Below, in pieces: positions 11,245-23,763 of a DNA stretch of 64,000 nucleotides; the stretch's first letter is position 1, and each line of letters opens with the position of its first letter. Location: assembly GCF_000208745.1 (NCBI RefSeq), contig NC_030852.1:4303321-4367320 (forward strand), written 5' to 3'. Below the pieces are notes generated by a model. The model searched no databases. It was not told where the DNA came from and saw only the letters and a program-made list of their open reading frames with translations. Position numbers and translations under genes: made by a program. This stretch comes from Theobroma cacao. Taxonomy: Eukaryota; Streptophyta; Magnoliopsida; Malvales; Malvaceae.

Positions 11245-12397
11245 ATGAGGAAGCCTTGTTGTGAGAAGAAAGAGACTAACAAAGGAGCATGGTCTAAACT
11301 GGAAGACCAGAAGCTTATTGATTACATTCAAAAACATGGTGAAGGTTGCTGGCGCTACCTTCCTCAGGCCGCAGGTAACTCATCAATTATATGTATATAT
11401 GATGCATGCCTGTACTGTTCTTAAACGTTGCTTTCTTAAAGGGCTTCACTACAGTAATTATTACTAAAAGTCTGTGTATATGTTTCACTGGCAGGGTTGC
11501 TACGTTGTGGTAAGAGTTGTCGATTGAGATGGGTAAACTACCTCAGGCCAGACCTTAAACGAGGCAATTTTGGCGAAGATGAAGAGGAGCTCATCATCAA
11601 ACTCCATGCACTCTTAGGAAACAGGTAAATACACACACACACACACACCATGCTTTCTTTTAAATTAACTTTTGAAAGCAAAGTAACCAGAAACATGTTT
11701 ATTCTTGAAAGAATCGTTTATGTTTGGCCTATCAGATAAAAGCAGACCTTGAGAAGCGTTTGGTATTTTTGTTTTTATTTGTAAGAAGGAAGACTTTGAA
11801 TCCAATTTCTTTTAGTAAAGAAACATGCATTCATTAAGTAAAATATATACTGGGGAGCAAGATATTCTTTTGTTACTTGAAAACAAACATGAAAGAATTC
11901 AAAAAATATGAATGTTGCAGACAAAGATACACATCCAAGCACAAGGGCAAAACTTGCACGAATACCCAACATTTGGTTATATTCAATTGAAACATTAAGT
12001 TATTATCTGTATAAAAAATTAATAATGATGATATTTTTGATTGGTTAGGTGGTCACTGATAGCGGGAAGATTGCCAGGAAGGACAGATAACGAAGTGAAG
12101 AATTACTGGAATACTCACATAAAAAGGAAGCTGTTGCAGAAGGGAATCGACCCCAACAATCGTAAATTGGTACTCTCTAGTATAAGTATAGCCAAATCAA
12201 AAATGTCGAATGAGTCCAATTCTAGCACTGTGGATTCTGGCAGCGATGACAGCAATCAAGACATGAAATTTGCAAGTGGGTCCGAGAGCAACACAATGAG
12301 CAGTTTGCCAGACTTGAATCTCGATCTTACAATTGCCCCTCCTCCCCCTCTTCCTCTAATGGAAGAGAGGCAGTTAATTAATCTGGACTCTAGCTAG
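11245..12397 (+). CDS. R2R3-MYB transcription factor, subgroup-4-like repressor with EAR motif (three exons)
   Basis: Exons are 11245-11374, 11495-11624 and 12049-12397; both introns start GT and end AG, and phases match, giving 202 residues. The R2 repeat (about residues 13-63) has [10 protein letters not shown] and [12 protein letters not shown]3 (about 66-114) has [32 protein letters not shown] and [12 protein letters not shown]3 carries the complete bHLH-interaction signature ([DE]L-x2-[RK]-x3-L-x6-L-x3-R, read in [20 protein letters not shown]). After R3 comes GIDPNN, a shortened C1-like motif. The C-terminus has an EAR repression motif, [10 protein letters not shown], then a proline run. 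This layout is known for subgroup 4 repressors of the phenylpropanoid and flavonoid pathways, including the FaMYB1/MYBC2 type, which act in the nucleus with bHLH partners. The start MRKPCC is the family's usual one. No frame damage is visible. Target genes are inference. Confidence 0.92.
11631..11648 (+). repeat. (AC)9 microsatellite in MYB intron 2
   Basis: Nine uninterrupted AC units begin six bases downstream of the intron-2 donor site. Such dinucleotide runs are length-variable and this one could serve as a marker tied to the gene. Confidence 0.95.
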
Positions 12398-12718
12398 TCA
12401 AATGGGATACGCTGTATACAAGTAGAACCCAACTTCAGTTATTTAATTAGTTGCTCATCTTAAATTTGTTTAATAATCATCAAATCATATAGGGAAATGA
12501 TATCTATATGTAATCCAAATCTTTTAGTCTTGAGGAGCACAATGTATCCCATAACTAGTGATATCTACATTCACAGGCACAGCCACATGACAAGTTAAAA
12601 ATGAATTTTGCAACATTTAGTTGTAAAGCAGGCCTCTAAGATCTATTTTTTGATGATACTTAGGATATCCTAGCGAGGGAGGTGAGGTAACTTTGCATTT
12701 AAGTATCAGATAGTAATT
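12398..12718 (+). other. MYB 3' flank / probable 3' UTR
   Basis: Non-coding sequence following the MYB stop. It has A/T-rich candidate poly(A) signal words (aataat near 12471) but no unambiguous AATAAA. Nothing else is recognised before the LINE-like tail at 12719. Confidence 0.35.
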
Positions 12719-13641
12719 TTTTCTTTTTTTGGAAAGGCAGTTAGTGATTTCATTGCTCGTAAATAGTGTACAAAACAGCCCCTTTGTAGTAGTAAAGCAG
12801 ACAGCACATGCAGGACATAAAGCTCCCTAACATGGCTTCTCCTGCATGCGAAATGAGAAAGCAAGAAAAGTAAAACCGATCACTTTAGATAGGGGATCAA
12901 ACTACCTACTGAAATATTAACAAGTATGCTGAGAAGACCAAAAGAACACCCCAGGGAGCATCATATATAGCATCATCCCACTGCAACCCGATTCCACTTA
13001 TCTGTACATTTCAGCAAAAATGGCAACCTATATAGAGTCCTATAAATCGTTTACCATTTACCAAAATTAAAGCGCCATCGTCCTATGTCCTTGCACCGCT
13101 GGTTACACCAAGTCGAACCATGCAGAAACTTTTCAAGGCATTCCATTCCCCATCTCACATAGTACCGTACCAGAAAGACATGCACAAGCAAAGAAACTGA
13201 CGACTTCAGTTCTTCGCCTCCAGACCGTACCAATTTCAGCACACAACATTACCCAGCAATCAGCATCCAAAACAACCAGAGCAGAAAGAAGAAACAATAA
13301 GGATTAAAGCGAACAGAGGCAACCAGGAGTTAGCACACCAGATCTCCAAGACACAGCAGAAACCAAAAACCATCCTGGACACAAGCAAGACCATTGCCCA
13401 CATAAGGAGAGAAAGGCAAAGTCCATAGAACCAACCATCACTGGCAGACAGCTGCGGAACCAGTATCACATCAGCTCTTTGCCTCCCCAGACTTTCCATT
13501 GCAGCACTCCTTATTCACATCATAAAGACAATAAAAGGACCATGACAGAGGTGGAGAAACAGAGAGTAAGAATTACCCATAGACAGGCAGAAATAGTCAA
13601 CCTACCAAAGCTCAGTGAAACTAGACCCCAAAAACATTATC
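12719..13641 (-). mobile_element. Probable 3' end of a LINE on the minus strand, truncated by a Copia insertion
   Basis: On the minus strand the sequence ends in gcaatgaaatcac, then taactgcctttccaaaaaaag and an A-rich tail (the T-rich run at 12719-12732 on the plus strand), the usual form of a plant LINE 3' terminus. The body is less AT-rich than its neighbours and holds only short minus-strand frames without a recognisable domain, as expected for LINE 3' UTR. Its 5' side is cut at 13641 by the Copia element. I could not find a target duplication, so the call rests on the tail alone. Confidence 0.42.
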
Positions 13642-13949
13642 TGTTAGAGAATAACACTTGCATGGACACGTGCAAGTATTTTGCCAATATGTTTAGTGCT
13701 TAGTATGCTTACTACTGTGAACACTTCTGCTGTTAAGACAGCATTAACTATACATATGGTGTTGTTTCTACCTAGCTTGTATGCCTGTTAAGCTGTTGTT
13801 ACAGGTGTTGTAATCTCAATTTTGTAATATATATGCTCATTGTGTGATCATCATGTAAAAAGAAAATATGAATACCATGTTTTTGCTCACTAGCTCTCTC
13901 CAACTTCTCTTTGATTAGTATTACATAGTGATATATCATTTCTTTAACA
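13642..13949 (+). repeat. 5' LTR of the Copia element at 13642-29156
   Basis: Begins TGTTAGAGAATAACAC and ends TCTTTAACA. Within its first 40 bases is a short palindromic word, cttgcatggacacgtgcaag. The primer-binding site follows at once. Confidence 0.95.
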
Positions 13950-13961
13950 TGGTATTAGAGC
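13950..13961 (+). other. Primer-binding site (initiator tRNA-Met type)
   Basis: tggtattagagc directly abuts the 5' LTR and matches the plant consensus TGGTATCAGAGC complementary to the initiator tRNA-Met 3' end, with one C-to-T change. Confidence 0.9.
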
Positions 13962-14065
13962 AAAACACGATTCCTGTAGGACCTTAGACAACTTTCTTTT
14001 TAGTTCTCTTAAGCTCTTAGTGGTCTTTTATAACCCTCTGTTGTCTAGTCTAGTTCATTGTCATA

Positions 14066-14885
14066 ATGACAACACCTAATATAACCCAACAACCTCTACT
14101 AGTCTTTGATGGCTCGAATTATGCTGTATGGGTAGTGAGAATGAAAACATATTTGAAAGGTGTGGAATGCTGTAGAACAGGATGTTAAGCCACAAGTTTT
14201 GAGAAAAAATCCTCTTGCTGTACAAGTTAAGTAGTATGAAGAAGAGATTGCAAAAACGTTCAGGGCACTTTCATTCATTCAATCTACTGTATCAAAAGAC
14301 ATTTTCAACAGAATTATGGAGTGTGAGACAGCAAAAGTAGCCTGGACTAAATTACAGGAACTATATGTTGGGACATCTAGAACAAGACACATGCAGGCAC
14401 AAAACTTGAGGAAGCACTTTGATTTGATGAGTATGAAGGAGCACTTAAGCTTGTTAACCAAATAAAAATATTTAGTGTAGAGCTTAAAGAGGTTCGAGTA
14501 GCTAAAAAGATTCTCAACAGTGTACTAGGGAAGTTTGAAGCTACAATAGCCTCTCTATTACAATAAAAGGATTTGTTTGATATCTCAATTATAGATATTG
14601 TTAATGCTTTGCAAGTAGTTGAGTTAAGAATATCAGCTAGAGACGAGGCTTTTGGGGAAAAGGCCTTCCTTGCTAAACGTAAAGGTAAAGCGAAGGTTGA
14701 AGTATTTATTAGGAAAACTTCAAAGAAAAAGAAAAGAAAACTACTCAATTTGGTCAATCTTCAAACAGAAAAAGTAAGCTCAGGTTTTGTTCCTATTGTA
14801 AGAAAAGGAATCATACAAACAGAGTTTGTAAGAATAAAGCAACTGAAGATAAAAGTGCACAGCTACATGAAAACTCAAAATTAGT
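14066..14885 (+). pseudogene. Copia gag, broken
   Basis: The ATG at 14066 opens a typical Copia gag with LLVFDGSNYAVW and RMKTYLKG. After several frameshifts and stops the nucleocapsid zinc knuckle is still intact near 14788-14829: CSYCKKRNHTNRVC has C-x2-C-x4-H-x4-C spacing. An open frame at 14573-14884 covers part of the region upstream of the knuckle but in a different frame from it. Gag would form the particle and bind RNA; this copy cannot. Confidence 0.8.
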
Positions 14886-14900
14886 ATAAGAAGTGTTGCT

Positions 14901-15797
14901 ATGGCTCAATTAGATTCAGAAAGTGATATCGACAACAGTGAATGGCTTCTTGATAGTGGCAGTTCAAGACATATTGCACCATCTGAAGTTGTGTTTGTTG
15001 ATCTTGATAAGAACCATCAATCAAGGGTGAAAATAGGTAATGGCATTTACCTACAAGCATATGGGAAAGGGAAGGTTCGAATACAAACCTCTACTGGTCA
15101 CAAGTACATACTTGATGTTTTACTTGTTCCTTTTTTTTCACAGAATATTCTGAGTGTTGGTCAATTATTAGAAAATAATTATATTCTATTGTTTAAAGTT
15201 AAAACTTGCAGAATTTATAATCCTTCAGGTTCTTATCTTATGACTATACCAATGAGAAACAGATGTTTTTTTGTTAAATTTGAGCATTTGTGTTTGCAAG
15301 CTGATGAAGAATCTGTCACATTGACTGATCTGTAGCATAGGAGGCTTGATCATTGCAATCTCAGAGCCTTAGAACATGTCAATAACACAGGTCTTCTTGA
15401 AAAACTACTAAAATTAACTAATAATGCTTAAGTATGCAATATATGCCGACTTGGTAAAATTTCCAGAAAGCTTTTCCCTTCAATTAGTTCCAGTCGAGCC
15501 AAATGCAAACTTGAACTTCTACACTCTAATGTTGGTGGACCTACAAGTGAGGAATCTCTGAATGGTAGTAAGTTCTATCTTTAGCTTACTAATGATATGA
15601 CCAGATGGAGTTAGGATTTTTTTTTTTTATGAAGTTTAAGTTAGAAGTGTTTGCTTTGTTCAAAAACTTCAAAACCAGAGTTGAATTAGAAACTGGTTGC
15701 AAAATTAAGACCTTGAGGACAAATAGTGGTGGTGAGTATACGTAATGAATTCACTCAATTTCTCAAACAAGAAAGGGTATTCCATCAACTTACTACT
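14901..15797 (+). pseudogene. Copia protease and N-terminal integrase, broken
   Basis: A 144-codon open stretch (14901-15335) holds the aspartic protease active site in WLLDSGSSRHIAP. After a stop at 15333 the GAG-pre-integrase region follows (RRLDHCNLRALEH, then VCNICRLGK, part of the HHCC zinc site), then the start of the integrase core. Coding sequence is cut at 15797 by the Gypsy insertion and resumes at 26733. Confidence 0.85.
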
Positions 15798-18746
15798 TGT
15801 AAAATCTGACCCTATAAATACATGTCATGACATATATGCACTGAGTAGCATGTTATTACGCTAGGAAAGTCCCTAAGAATAGACGAAATCCGGTATTGTA
15901 CCTAACGGTACACTTGAGTTGATTTAACCTCGAACTAGTTCAAATAGGAATTGTAGGATGAAATTTAATACTTTGCAGTCCAGGAATGACTAAAAATGAT
16001 TGTTTGGAGTTCGAGGGTTCATTTGGGGAAAAATTGAAAATTTTGATGTTTAGAGGCAAAATCGTCATTTTGCCACCTAAGATAATAATATGACCATGGA
16101 GTGAAATTTTTGACCAAGATTAACTATTTGGACTATAATTTAGTGATAGGAAGTGAAAAAGTTTAATTTCGGTGATTTCTGGAGTGTAGGGGTAAAATCG
16201 TAATTTTGCCACTCGTAGACAAAATTTGAGATTTTGAGAGAATTTAGATCAAATTTGACAAATTGGAGAATGGTATGAATATAAGGGATGAAAAATATGT
16301 CTATGGGCAATTTTTCAGTTTTTGGGGCAAAAATGTAATTTCTGACTTTTACGGGGGCAAAAGTGTAAATTTTTAAAATTACTCCACCAAGACTTTGGAT
16401 AAGTCTGAGAATTTTATCTAAGCTATGGATATGTGGGACAAGTGTATGGTGAAAATTTGGAGACAAATGGATGGCTAGAATTTAAGGAATAAATAAAAAT
16501 AAAAAAAATAAAAAAATAATATTATATTATTTTAGCCTTTAAAAAGGTCAAAATTTTCAGAATTCTCATCTTCTTCAAGCCGTCCAAACCAGGAGAGAAA
16601 AGGGGGAAAAGAAATAAGAACCCTAGCTGAAAAATTTGGAAAAAATCAAGAGAAATCAAGAAATCAAGCATTAAAAATATAAATTTAATTGATTTTCCTT
16701 GTGATTTTCACTACCCATGCATATTTTCTCATTTCCATGCAAAATTAGAAAGTGGGTATGGACACCCATGCTGGCCAAACCTCCATGGATGAGTTTTGAG
16801 CTTGAGTTTTGGTTGATTTTAATTGAATTAAGTGATTTTAGTTAGGTTATATTGTAATATAGCAAAAATAAGCTAGAGAAATAATTTTCTCCCATTGAAA
16901 CCCATTATGCCGAATTTTCTAGGGGAATATTGGCTGCTTATCTTGATGTTTATTTGAGAAATTATGATGAATAATGATGAATTATGAGCCTAGAAAAATA
17001 ATGAGAATTTTCAGAGTAAAAATACGAATTTTTACCCACTAGGGGTATTTTCGTAATTTACTACCGAGACTGATAATTTGCACCACATTGAGGGACATTA
17101 AGTCAATTTGGGTGCAATTGAGGTATAGAAACTGAAAAAAAATTAATTTGGAGTTTAAATGGAGCACGTTAGCAATTTATCGGGTAAAGTGCCAAAAATA
17201 GGTTAATACCACGTTTAAGCCGTTTTAGGCTATTGCATTTCATACCATGCATTAGCATAGGATTTAAGTCAGTTATATAGTGATTTAGCATCAATGTGGT
17301 GAATTGTGTAATTTTTGCAATGTATCAGGAGGAGAGCCTTTCGATAAAGGCAAGGAAGTCGTACCCGACGAATAGTGATCGGGGCACCTAGAAAGTATTT
17401 AATTTGTACAAACTGTGAGTAAACTTATTATTATTGTAAATTATCTAGAGTTTATTTTAAATTGCTCTTTATGTATTTTATGAAACGAAAATGAGATTAA
17501 AATGGGACTTTTGATGTTTTAGAAATAAATGTGACAAATAAATATATGGTGTTGATTATCTGAAATAAGAAACTTTTGATCATGAAATTGAGTAAATGGG
17601 AGGCTGCCAATTGTCTTGAAAAATCTATTTTCCTATGAATGACTTATGATACATGAGTATATGTGGCTATATTTTATAATTGCATTAGGAATTTATGTAA
17701 CTTGTCTTTTACTATGCAGGCTGGGTAAATAAATAAAAGCCACGTTATACTGTCGAAGTTTTATTAAAATTGGTGGGTTTAGTCACTGCAGTGATGGGTT
17801 TCCGTGGACTGCCTATTAGAGAGGTACGGTAAACCCTGCTATATAGTTACTCCGGTTGTAGAGGCGAGGAGGGTAACTCCCGGGGTAGTGTTAGAGCTCA
17901 CTTCATGTCGAACCCACACGTGAATGTGTAACTTGGCCAACGCTAAGGAACGGCTTGTTTTCAAAACTAACATGTGTTTAACATGTAAATATCTTAACAA
18001 CCTTGGTGAACTCGGTTAGATGCCTCGGCCAAGGTATCCCTGAGGATTAGTTTTTGGCTTGAGCCCTGTTTTTAATAAAAGTCATAAGCCTTAACAACTG
18101 TTTTGGTAAATTACAAATATTTTATGGTTTAAGAAATAAATTGAAAACCTTATGAAATGGTTTGTGATTTGTTGTTTAAACTAGCCTCCATTTTACTCGT
18201 CTTTAGATATTTATAATAATGTCTGTTTACTCATTGGGATTGAAAAATCTTACCCACCTCTTTTCCAAATATTTCAGGCCTGTGGTAGCTTGTAGATACC
18301 CGATTTTGTCGAGGATTCCAGTTGACCCCTCTATCCCACAGACAGTAGGTTACTATCACCAATACTTGGTGTATTTATGGGTCACTTGTCATTGTAATTA
18401 TTATTGTACATTATAACTTTGTAAATTATTGTATGTATGAATTTATTTTACTTACACGTGTTTCTCTAAATATTGTTTTCTATAAAAATGCTATATTTTA
18501 ATCAATATTTTGAATAGTAATATTTGTTTATAAATCCTTTTAAAATAATTTTGTCTTTTGATTTAGTTGAGCCGAAAACGACTGGTAATTGTTTAAAACG
18601 AAATGTTTAACAACGATTGCTCACATGAAAGGCAAGAAACTGATACGTAAGCCTTGCGGGGTTCCGATTGACATTTCGGGTAATGAGTGTAAATCGAGAC
18701 ATCACGATGGTTGTCATGGGCCCGAGGGAGGTTCCGGGTCTTGACA
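15798..18746 (+). repeat. 5' LTR of the Tekay-like Gypsy element (2,949 bp)
   Basis: Starts TGTAAAATCTGACCC and ends GGGTCTTGACA. It aligns end to end with 23764-26727 and, reversed, with 40519-43463. Small frames inside it, such as 18219-18416, recur at 26200-26397 in the other LTR and are not genes. Confidence 0.95.
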
Positions 18747-18753
18747 ATTCGGT

Positions 18754-18765
18754 TGGTATTAGAGC
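18754..18765 (+). other. Primer-binding site (initiator tRNA-Met type)
   Basis: tggtattagagc lies seven bases after the 5' LTR end (spacer attcggt). It has one C-to-T change from the plant consensus, as in the surrounding Copia element. Confidence 0.88.
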
Positions 18766-18935
18766 TTTCGGTTTAAAAGCTTATGGTTTTGAAAGAAGTT
18801 TTTGATTTTTAAAGTTCTTGGATTTAAAGTTATTTTAAAATAATTTACAATGTTAGTGTGACCCAGTTAAGATTAGTTAGTTGCATATAAAGTCTTAAGT
18901 TGTCTAAACCAATTTCGTTCTTTTTGTAGGTCATT

Positions 18936-20655
18936 ATGCCTCCTCGACGTGAGCTACCACCTATCACTAGATCTACCGGTAGGGAAAGAGGTCACCCCAG
19001 ACAGAGTCGGCCGAATTCCATAGAAGAGGAGTTGGTTGCGTCTTCTTTTAGAGCAGCTCCTACTACTGAGTCTATTGACATTCCTGTACCTCCTCCACCA
19101 TTTGTTGCTGCTCTTGGCGTACTTGCCATGTCACCCGAGGCAGCTCAAGCATTAGCGGTTTTTCTCGCTGCTCTTACTGGCCAGGCTCAGGCTGGTCCAG
19201 CTCCACCCGTTGTTTTCCTTGTAACAGCCCTAGTACCACCACCTCCTATTCCACCACAAACACCGGACGTCTCCATTTCTAAAAAATTGAAGGAAGCTAG
19301 ACAGTTAGGTTAAATCTCGTTTATTGGTGAGTTGGATGCGATCGCAGCTAGGGATTGGGTTATTTAGGTATCGGAGACATTGGCAGATATGGAATTAGAT
19401 GATGAGATGAAATTGAAGGTGGCTACACGGTTATTTGAGAAGAGAGCCCGTACTTGGTGGAATTCAGTAAAGTCTCGCTCTTCTAAACCACAGACTTGGA
19501 CGGATTTCCTCCAAGAGTTCGATGGTCAGTACTACACCTATTTCCATCAGAAAGAGAAAAAGAGAGAATTTCTGAGCTTGAAACAAGGGAACATGACCAT
19601 TGAGGAGTATGAGACTCGTTTTAACGAGCTGATGTCTTATGTACCTGAGTTGGTGAGATTGGAGCAAGACCAGGTAAACTACTTTGAGGAGGGACTTCGT
19701 AATGAGATACGGGAGCGTATGATAGTGACTGGCAAGGAGTTGTATAAGGAAGTTATGCAGATGGCCTTACGGGCTGAGAAGCTCGCCACTAAGAATAGAC
19801 GGATCCGGGCTAAGTTTGTAAAGAGAAGGAATCCGCCTACGTTCCCGGGTCAGTCTTCAAAGAGGCAGAGATTCAACATCTATTGCAGGAAGTACTACCT
19901 CAGCGTTTGTGGCATCCACTAGACCTCTATCTCAACAGTCACAGTCGAGATCTTCTAGATTTGATCGGCCAGTGATGAGTAACCAGAGGGGGATTTCAGG
20001 AGGATTGGACAGATGCCGTAATTGCGGAGGATTTCATGTTGGGTCATGTAGAAAGCCTGTAAGATGTTTTCAATGCGGCCAACAGGGGCATATCCAGAGA
20101 GATTGTCCTCAGTTGAGACGGGGTACAGTAGCTACTTCTACTCCTCCGACTCGTCCTAGTGTATCGCGAAGAGACACTTCAGGATCACAGTCCAGACAAA
20201 GCTCAGTGATACGGTCAGGCATGGGGAGTAGTACCCAAGAGCAGCCATCTTTCAGACCGCAGCCCCAGATTTTGACCAGGGTTTTTATAGTGACTGAGGA
20301 TGAAGCCCGAGTTCGACCTAGCACAGCGATAGGTACTATGATTGTGTTTGATAGAGATGCACATGTTTTGATAGATTCGGGCTTCGATAAATCATACGTG
20401 AGCATATCATTTGCATCATTCTCAAATAGGAACCTGTCACCATTAGAGGAAGAGATTATAGTGCATACTCCTCTAGGTGAACGGTTAGTAAGAAATACGT
20501 ATTATAGAGACTGTGGTATTAAAGTTGGGGAAGAAAAATTTATGGGTGATTTAATTCCTTTGGAGATTCGGGACTTTGATTTGATCTTGGGTATGGGTTG
20601 GTTGTCCACTCATCGAGCAAAGGTGGATTGTTTTAAGAAAGAAGTGATTCTTTAG
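18936..20655 (+). pseudogene. Gypsy gag and protease, broken
   Basis: The ATG at 18936 starts MPPRRELPP, a usual Tekay gag opening. A proline/alanine-rich N-terminus leads, after stops near 19311 and 19362, to the gag core (ARTWWNSVKSRS, TWTDFLQEF, MTIEEYETRFNELMSYVP). A frameshift near 19870-19910 separates it from the knuckle CFQCGQQGHIQRDC (about 20065-20106). The aspartic protease follows with VLIDSGFDKSYVS near 20366-20404. The frame closes at a TAG at 20653. A second cysteine cluster, CRNCGGFHVGSC, sits just before the knuckle. Confidence 0.88.
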
Positions 20656-23600
20656 AGTTCAGAGGAAGCAGAAGTTGTATTTACGGGGGAGCGTCGAGTA
20701 TTACCGTTTTGTGTAATCTCGGCCTTCAAAGCTTTGAAATTGGTGCGAAAGGGATATCTGGCATACTTGGCTCACGTGATTGATATATCGAGGGAGGAAC
20801 CTAAGTTAGAGAATGTCCCCGTAGTAAGTGAATTCCTTGATGTATTTCCTAATGAATTATAGGGACTTCCTCCAGATCGTGAGATGGAATTCACCATTGA
20901 CTTATTTTCGGGTATTGCCCCTATCTCTATTCCTCCATATAGAATGGCTTCAACAGAGTTGAAGAAGTTGAAAGTACAGTTGCAAGAGTTAGTGGACAAG
21001 GGTTTTATACGCCCTAGTACATCTTCGTGGGGAGCACTGGTTTTATTTGTGAAAAAGAAAGACGGTACACTTTAGTTATGTATAGATTACTGACAGCTTA
21101 ACAAGATGACCATTAAGAACAAGTATCCGTTGCCGAGGATTGATGATCTTTTGGATCAATTATAGGGAGCTATAGTGTTTTCTAAGGTTGATCTAAGGTC
21201 TGGGTATCATCAGTTGAGGATTAAAGAACAGGATGTACCCAAGACAGCGTTCAGGACTTGGTACGGTCATTATGAGTTCTTGGTCATGCCTTTCGGGTTA
21301 ACTAATGCACCGGCAGCTTTTATGGATCTCATGAACAGGGTGTTCCACCCTTACTTGGACAAGTTTGTTATTGTGTTCATTGATGACATTCTGGTTTACT
21401 CGAGAGATAATGATGAGCACGCTACCCACTTGCGTATAGTATTACAGACTTTGCGGGAAAGACAGTTGTATGCAAAGTTTTCGAAGTGTGAGTTTTGGTT
21501 ACAGGAAGTGGTATTCTTGGGACATGTAGTATCGGGAGCTAGAATATATGTTGATCCCAAGAAGATAGAGGCAATTTTATAATAGGAGCAACCTAAGACA
21601 GTGACGGAGATTCGTAGTTTCCTTGGATTAGCCGGTTATTATCGAAAGTTTGTTTAGGGATTTTCCTTAATAGCAGCTCCTTTGACCCATCTAACTCTTA
21701 AGGGAGTTAAGTTTAAGTGGGACGATGTGTGTGAAAGTCGATTTCAGGAGCTAAAGAACCGGTTAACCTCCGCTCCCGTTTTAACACATTTTGTTAATGG
21801 AAAAGATTTTGTGGTGTACAGTGATGCATCTAAGTTGGGGTTAGGTTGTGTGTTGATGCAAGATGAAAAAGTTGTTGCTTATGCTTCTAGACAACTAAAG
21901 AGGCATGAAGCAAATTACCCTAACCATGATTTAGAGTTAGCAGTAGTGGTGTTTACTTTAAAAATCTGGAGGCATTACTTGTATGGTGAGCATTATCGGG
22001 TATTTACGGATCACAAGAGTTTAAAATATTTGCTCACTCAGAAGGAGCTTAATTTAAGGCAAAGGCGATGGTTGGAGTTGATAAAAGATTATGACTTGGT
22101 AATAGACTATCATTTGGGAAAGGCGAACGTTGTAGCTGATGCTTTAAGTCGTAAGTCTTCATCGTCTTTAGCAACACTTCAGAGTTGTTATTTTCCAACA
22201 TTATTAGAGATGAAAACTCTTGGGGTCTAGTTGAGAAATGGTGAGGATGGATCCTTATTGGCAAGCTTCATTGTGCGACCTTTGTTACTTAATCAGATCA
22301 AGGACATTCAGAGGTCTGATGATGAGTTAAGAAAAAAAATTCAAAAATTGACTAATGGGGGAGTCAGTGAGTTCAGATTCAGAGAGGATAACGTCTTGAT
22401 GTTTAGAGACCAAGTTTGTGTTTCTGAGGGAAACCAATTGAGACAGGCGATCATGGAAGAAGCCCATTCATTTGCCTATGCATTACATCTTGGAAGCACC
22501 AAAATATATAGGACTATCAGGGAGAATTATTGGTGGCCAGGTATGAAGCGAGACGTAGCGGAATTCGTAGCAAAGTGTCTCGTATGTCAGCAAGTTAAGG
22601 CGGAGCATCAAAGGCCAACAGGTACACTTCAGTCTTTACTTGTTCCCAAGTGGAAATGGGAGCATGTAACTATGGATTTTGTTTTGGGACTGCCGCAGAC
22701 ACAGAGGGAAAAAGATGCGATCTGGGTGATCATAGATCGGTTGACTAAGTCCGCTCACTTTTTAGCTGTCCATAGTACATACTCTATTGAGAAGCTGGCT
22801 CAGCTCTATATAAATGAGATTGTGAGGCTACATGGAGTTTTCGTTTCTATAGTGTCAGACCGAGATCCTCGATTCACTTCTCGATTTTGGCTGAAATTTC
22901 AAAAAGCTCTCGGAACCAAATTGAAATTTAGCACTGCTTTTCACCCACAGACGGATTGTCAGTTAGAGAGGACTATCCAGACTATGGAGGATATGTTGAG
23001 GGCTTGTGTCATGGATTTTCTTGGGAGTTGGGATAGACACTTACCGTTAGTGGAATTTGCTTACAACAACAGCTTTCAGTCTAGCATTGGTATGGCACCG
23101 TACGAAGCTTTATATGGAAGGAAATGTCGTACTCCACTTTGTTGCGATGAAGTGGGTGAAAGAAGGTTAGTTAGTGTGGAATTGATTGATCTAACTAATG
23201 AAAAGATCAAGGTTATACGAGAGAGGCTAAAGGTAGCCCAGGATAGGCAGAAGAGCTATGCAGATAAACGGAGAAAAGATTTGGAGTTTGAGATCGATGA
23301 TAGAGTTTTTCTTAAGGTTTCTTCGTGGAAAGGTGTGATTCGATTTGCAAAGCAGGGAAAGCTTAACCCGAGGTATATTGGACCATTCTGAATCATTGAG
23401 AGAATTGGACCAGTGGCTTATCAGTTAGAACTACCTCCAGAGTTAGATCGGACCCACAACGTTTTCCATGTCTTCATGCTTAAGAAATATGTACCAGATC
23501 CCTCTCACATTCTCGAAGCACCTCCGATCGAGTTGCATGATGATTTGAAGTTCGAGGTGCAACCTGTGAGTATCTTGGATCGAAAGGATCGAGTATTGAG

Positions 23601-23724
23601 GAACAAGAGTATTTGAATGGTCAAAGTGTTGTGGAAAAGTGCTCGAATGGAGGAAATGACATGGGAAGTAGAGCATCAGATGAGGAACCAATACCCGCAT
23701 CTATTTGTCGAATCTGGTAAGTGA
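20656..23724 (+). pseudogene. Gypsy pol: reverse transcriptase, RNase H, integrase, chromodomain; broken
   Basis: In order: reverse transcriptase with [33 protein letters not shown] and the catalytic FIDDILVYS (about 21380); RNase H with [15 protein letters not shown] and [10 protein letters not shown] (about 21800-22140); integrase with a zinc-binding domain ending CLVCQQVK (about 22590), then TMDFVLGLP, SDRDPRFTS and LERTIQTMEDML holding the DDE residues; and a C-terminal chromodomain-like region (SILDRKDRVLRNKSI, VKVLWKSARMEEMTWE; about 23570-23690) ending at TGA 23722-23724. In-frame stops occur near 20653, 20860, 21073, 21091, 21163, 21580, 21583, 21655, 22228, 23389 and 23614. Most are TAG, and several TGA sit where the family has arginine. 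The longest clean piece is 22231-23391 (386 codons, integrase). Confidence 0.93.
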
Positions 23725-23750
23725 AATTTTGAGGTCAAAATTTTATTTTT

Positions 23751-23763
23751 AGGGGGGTAGAAT
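23751..23763 (+). other. Polypurine tract of the Gypsy element
   Basis: aggggggtagaat directly precedes the 3' LTR at 23764. It is the expected plus-strand primer, slightly interrupted by one T. Confidence 0.8.

Noticed and set aside
13051..13499. Minus-strand frames downstream of the MYB gene as coding
   Set aside because: Hydrophobic, short, no domain; better explained as LINE 3' non-coding sequence.
18219..18416. 65-codon frame repeated at 26200-26397 as a conserved small gene
   Set aside because: Identical placement inside the two LTRs of one element explains the conservation.
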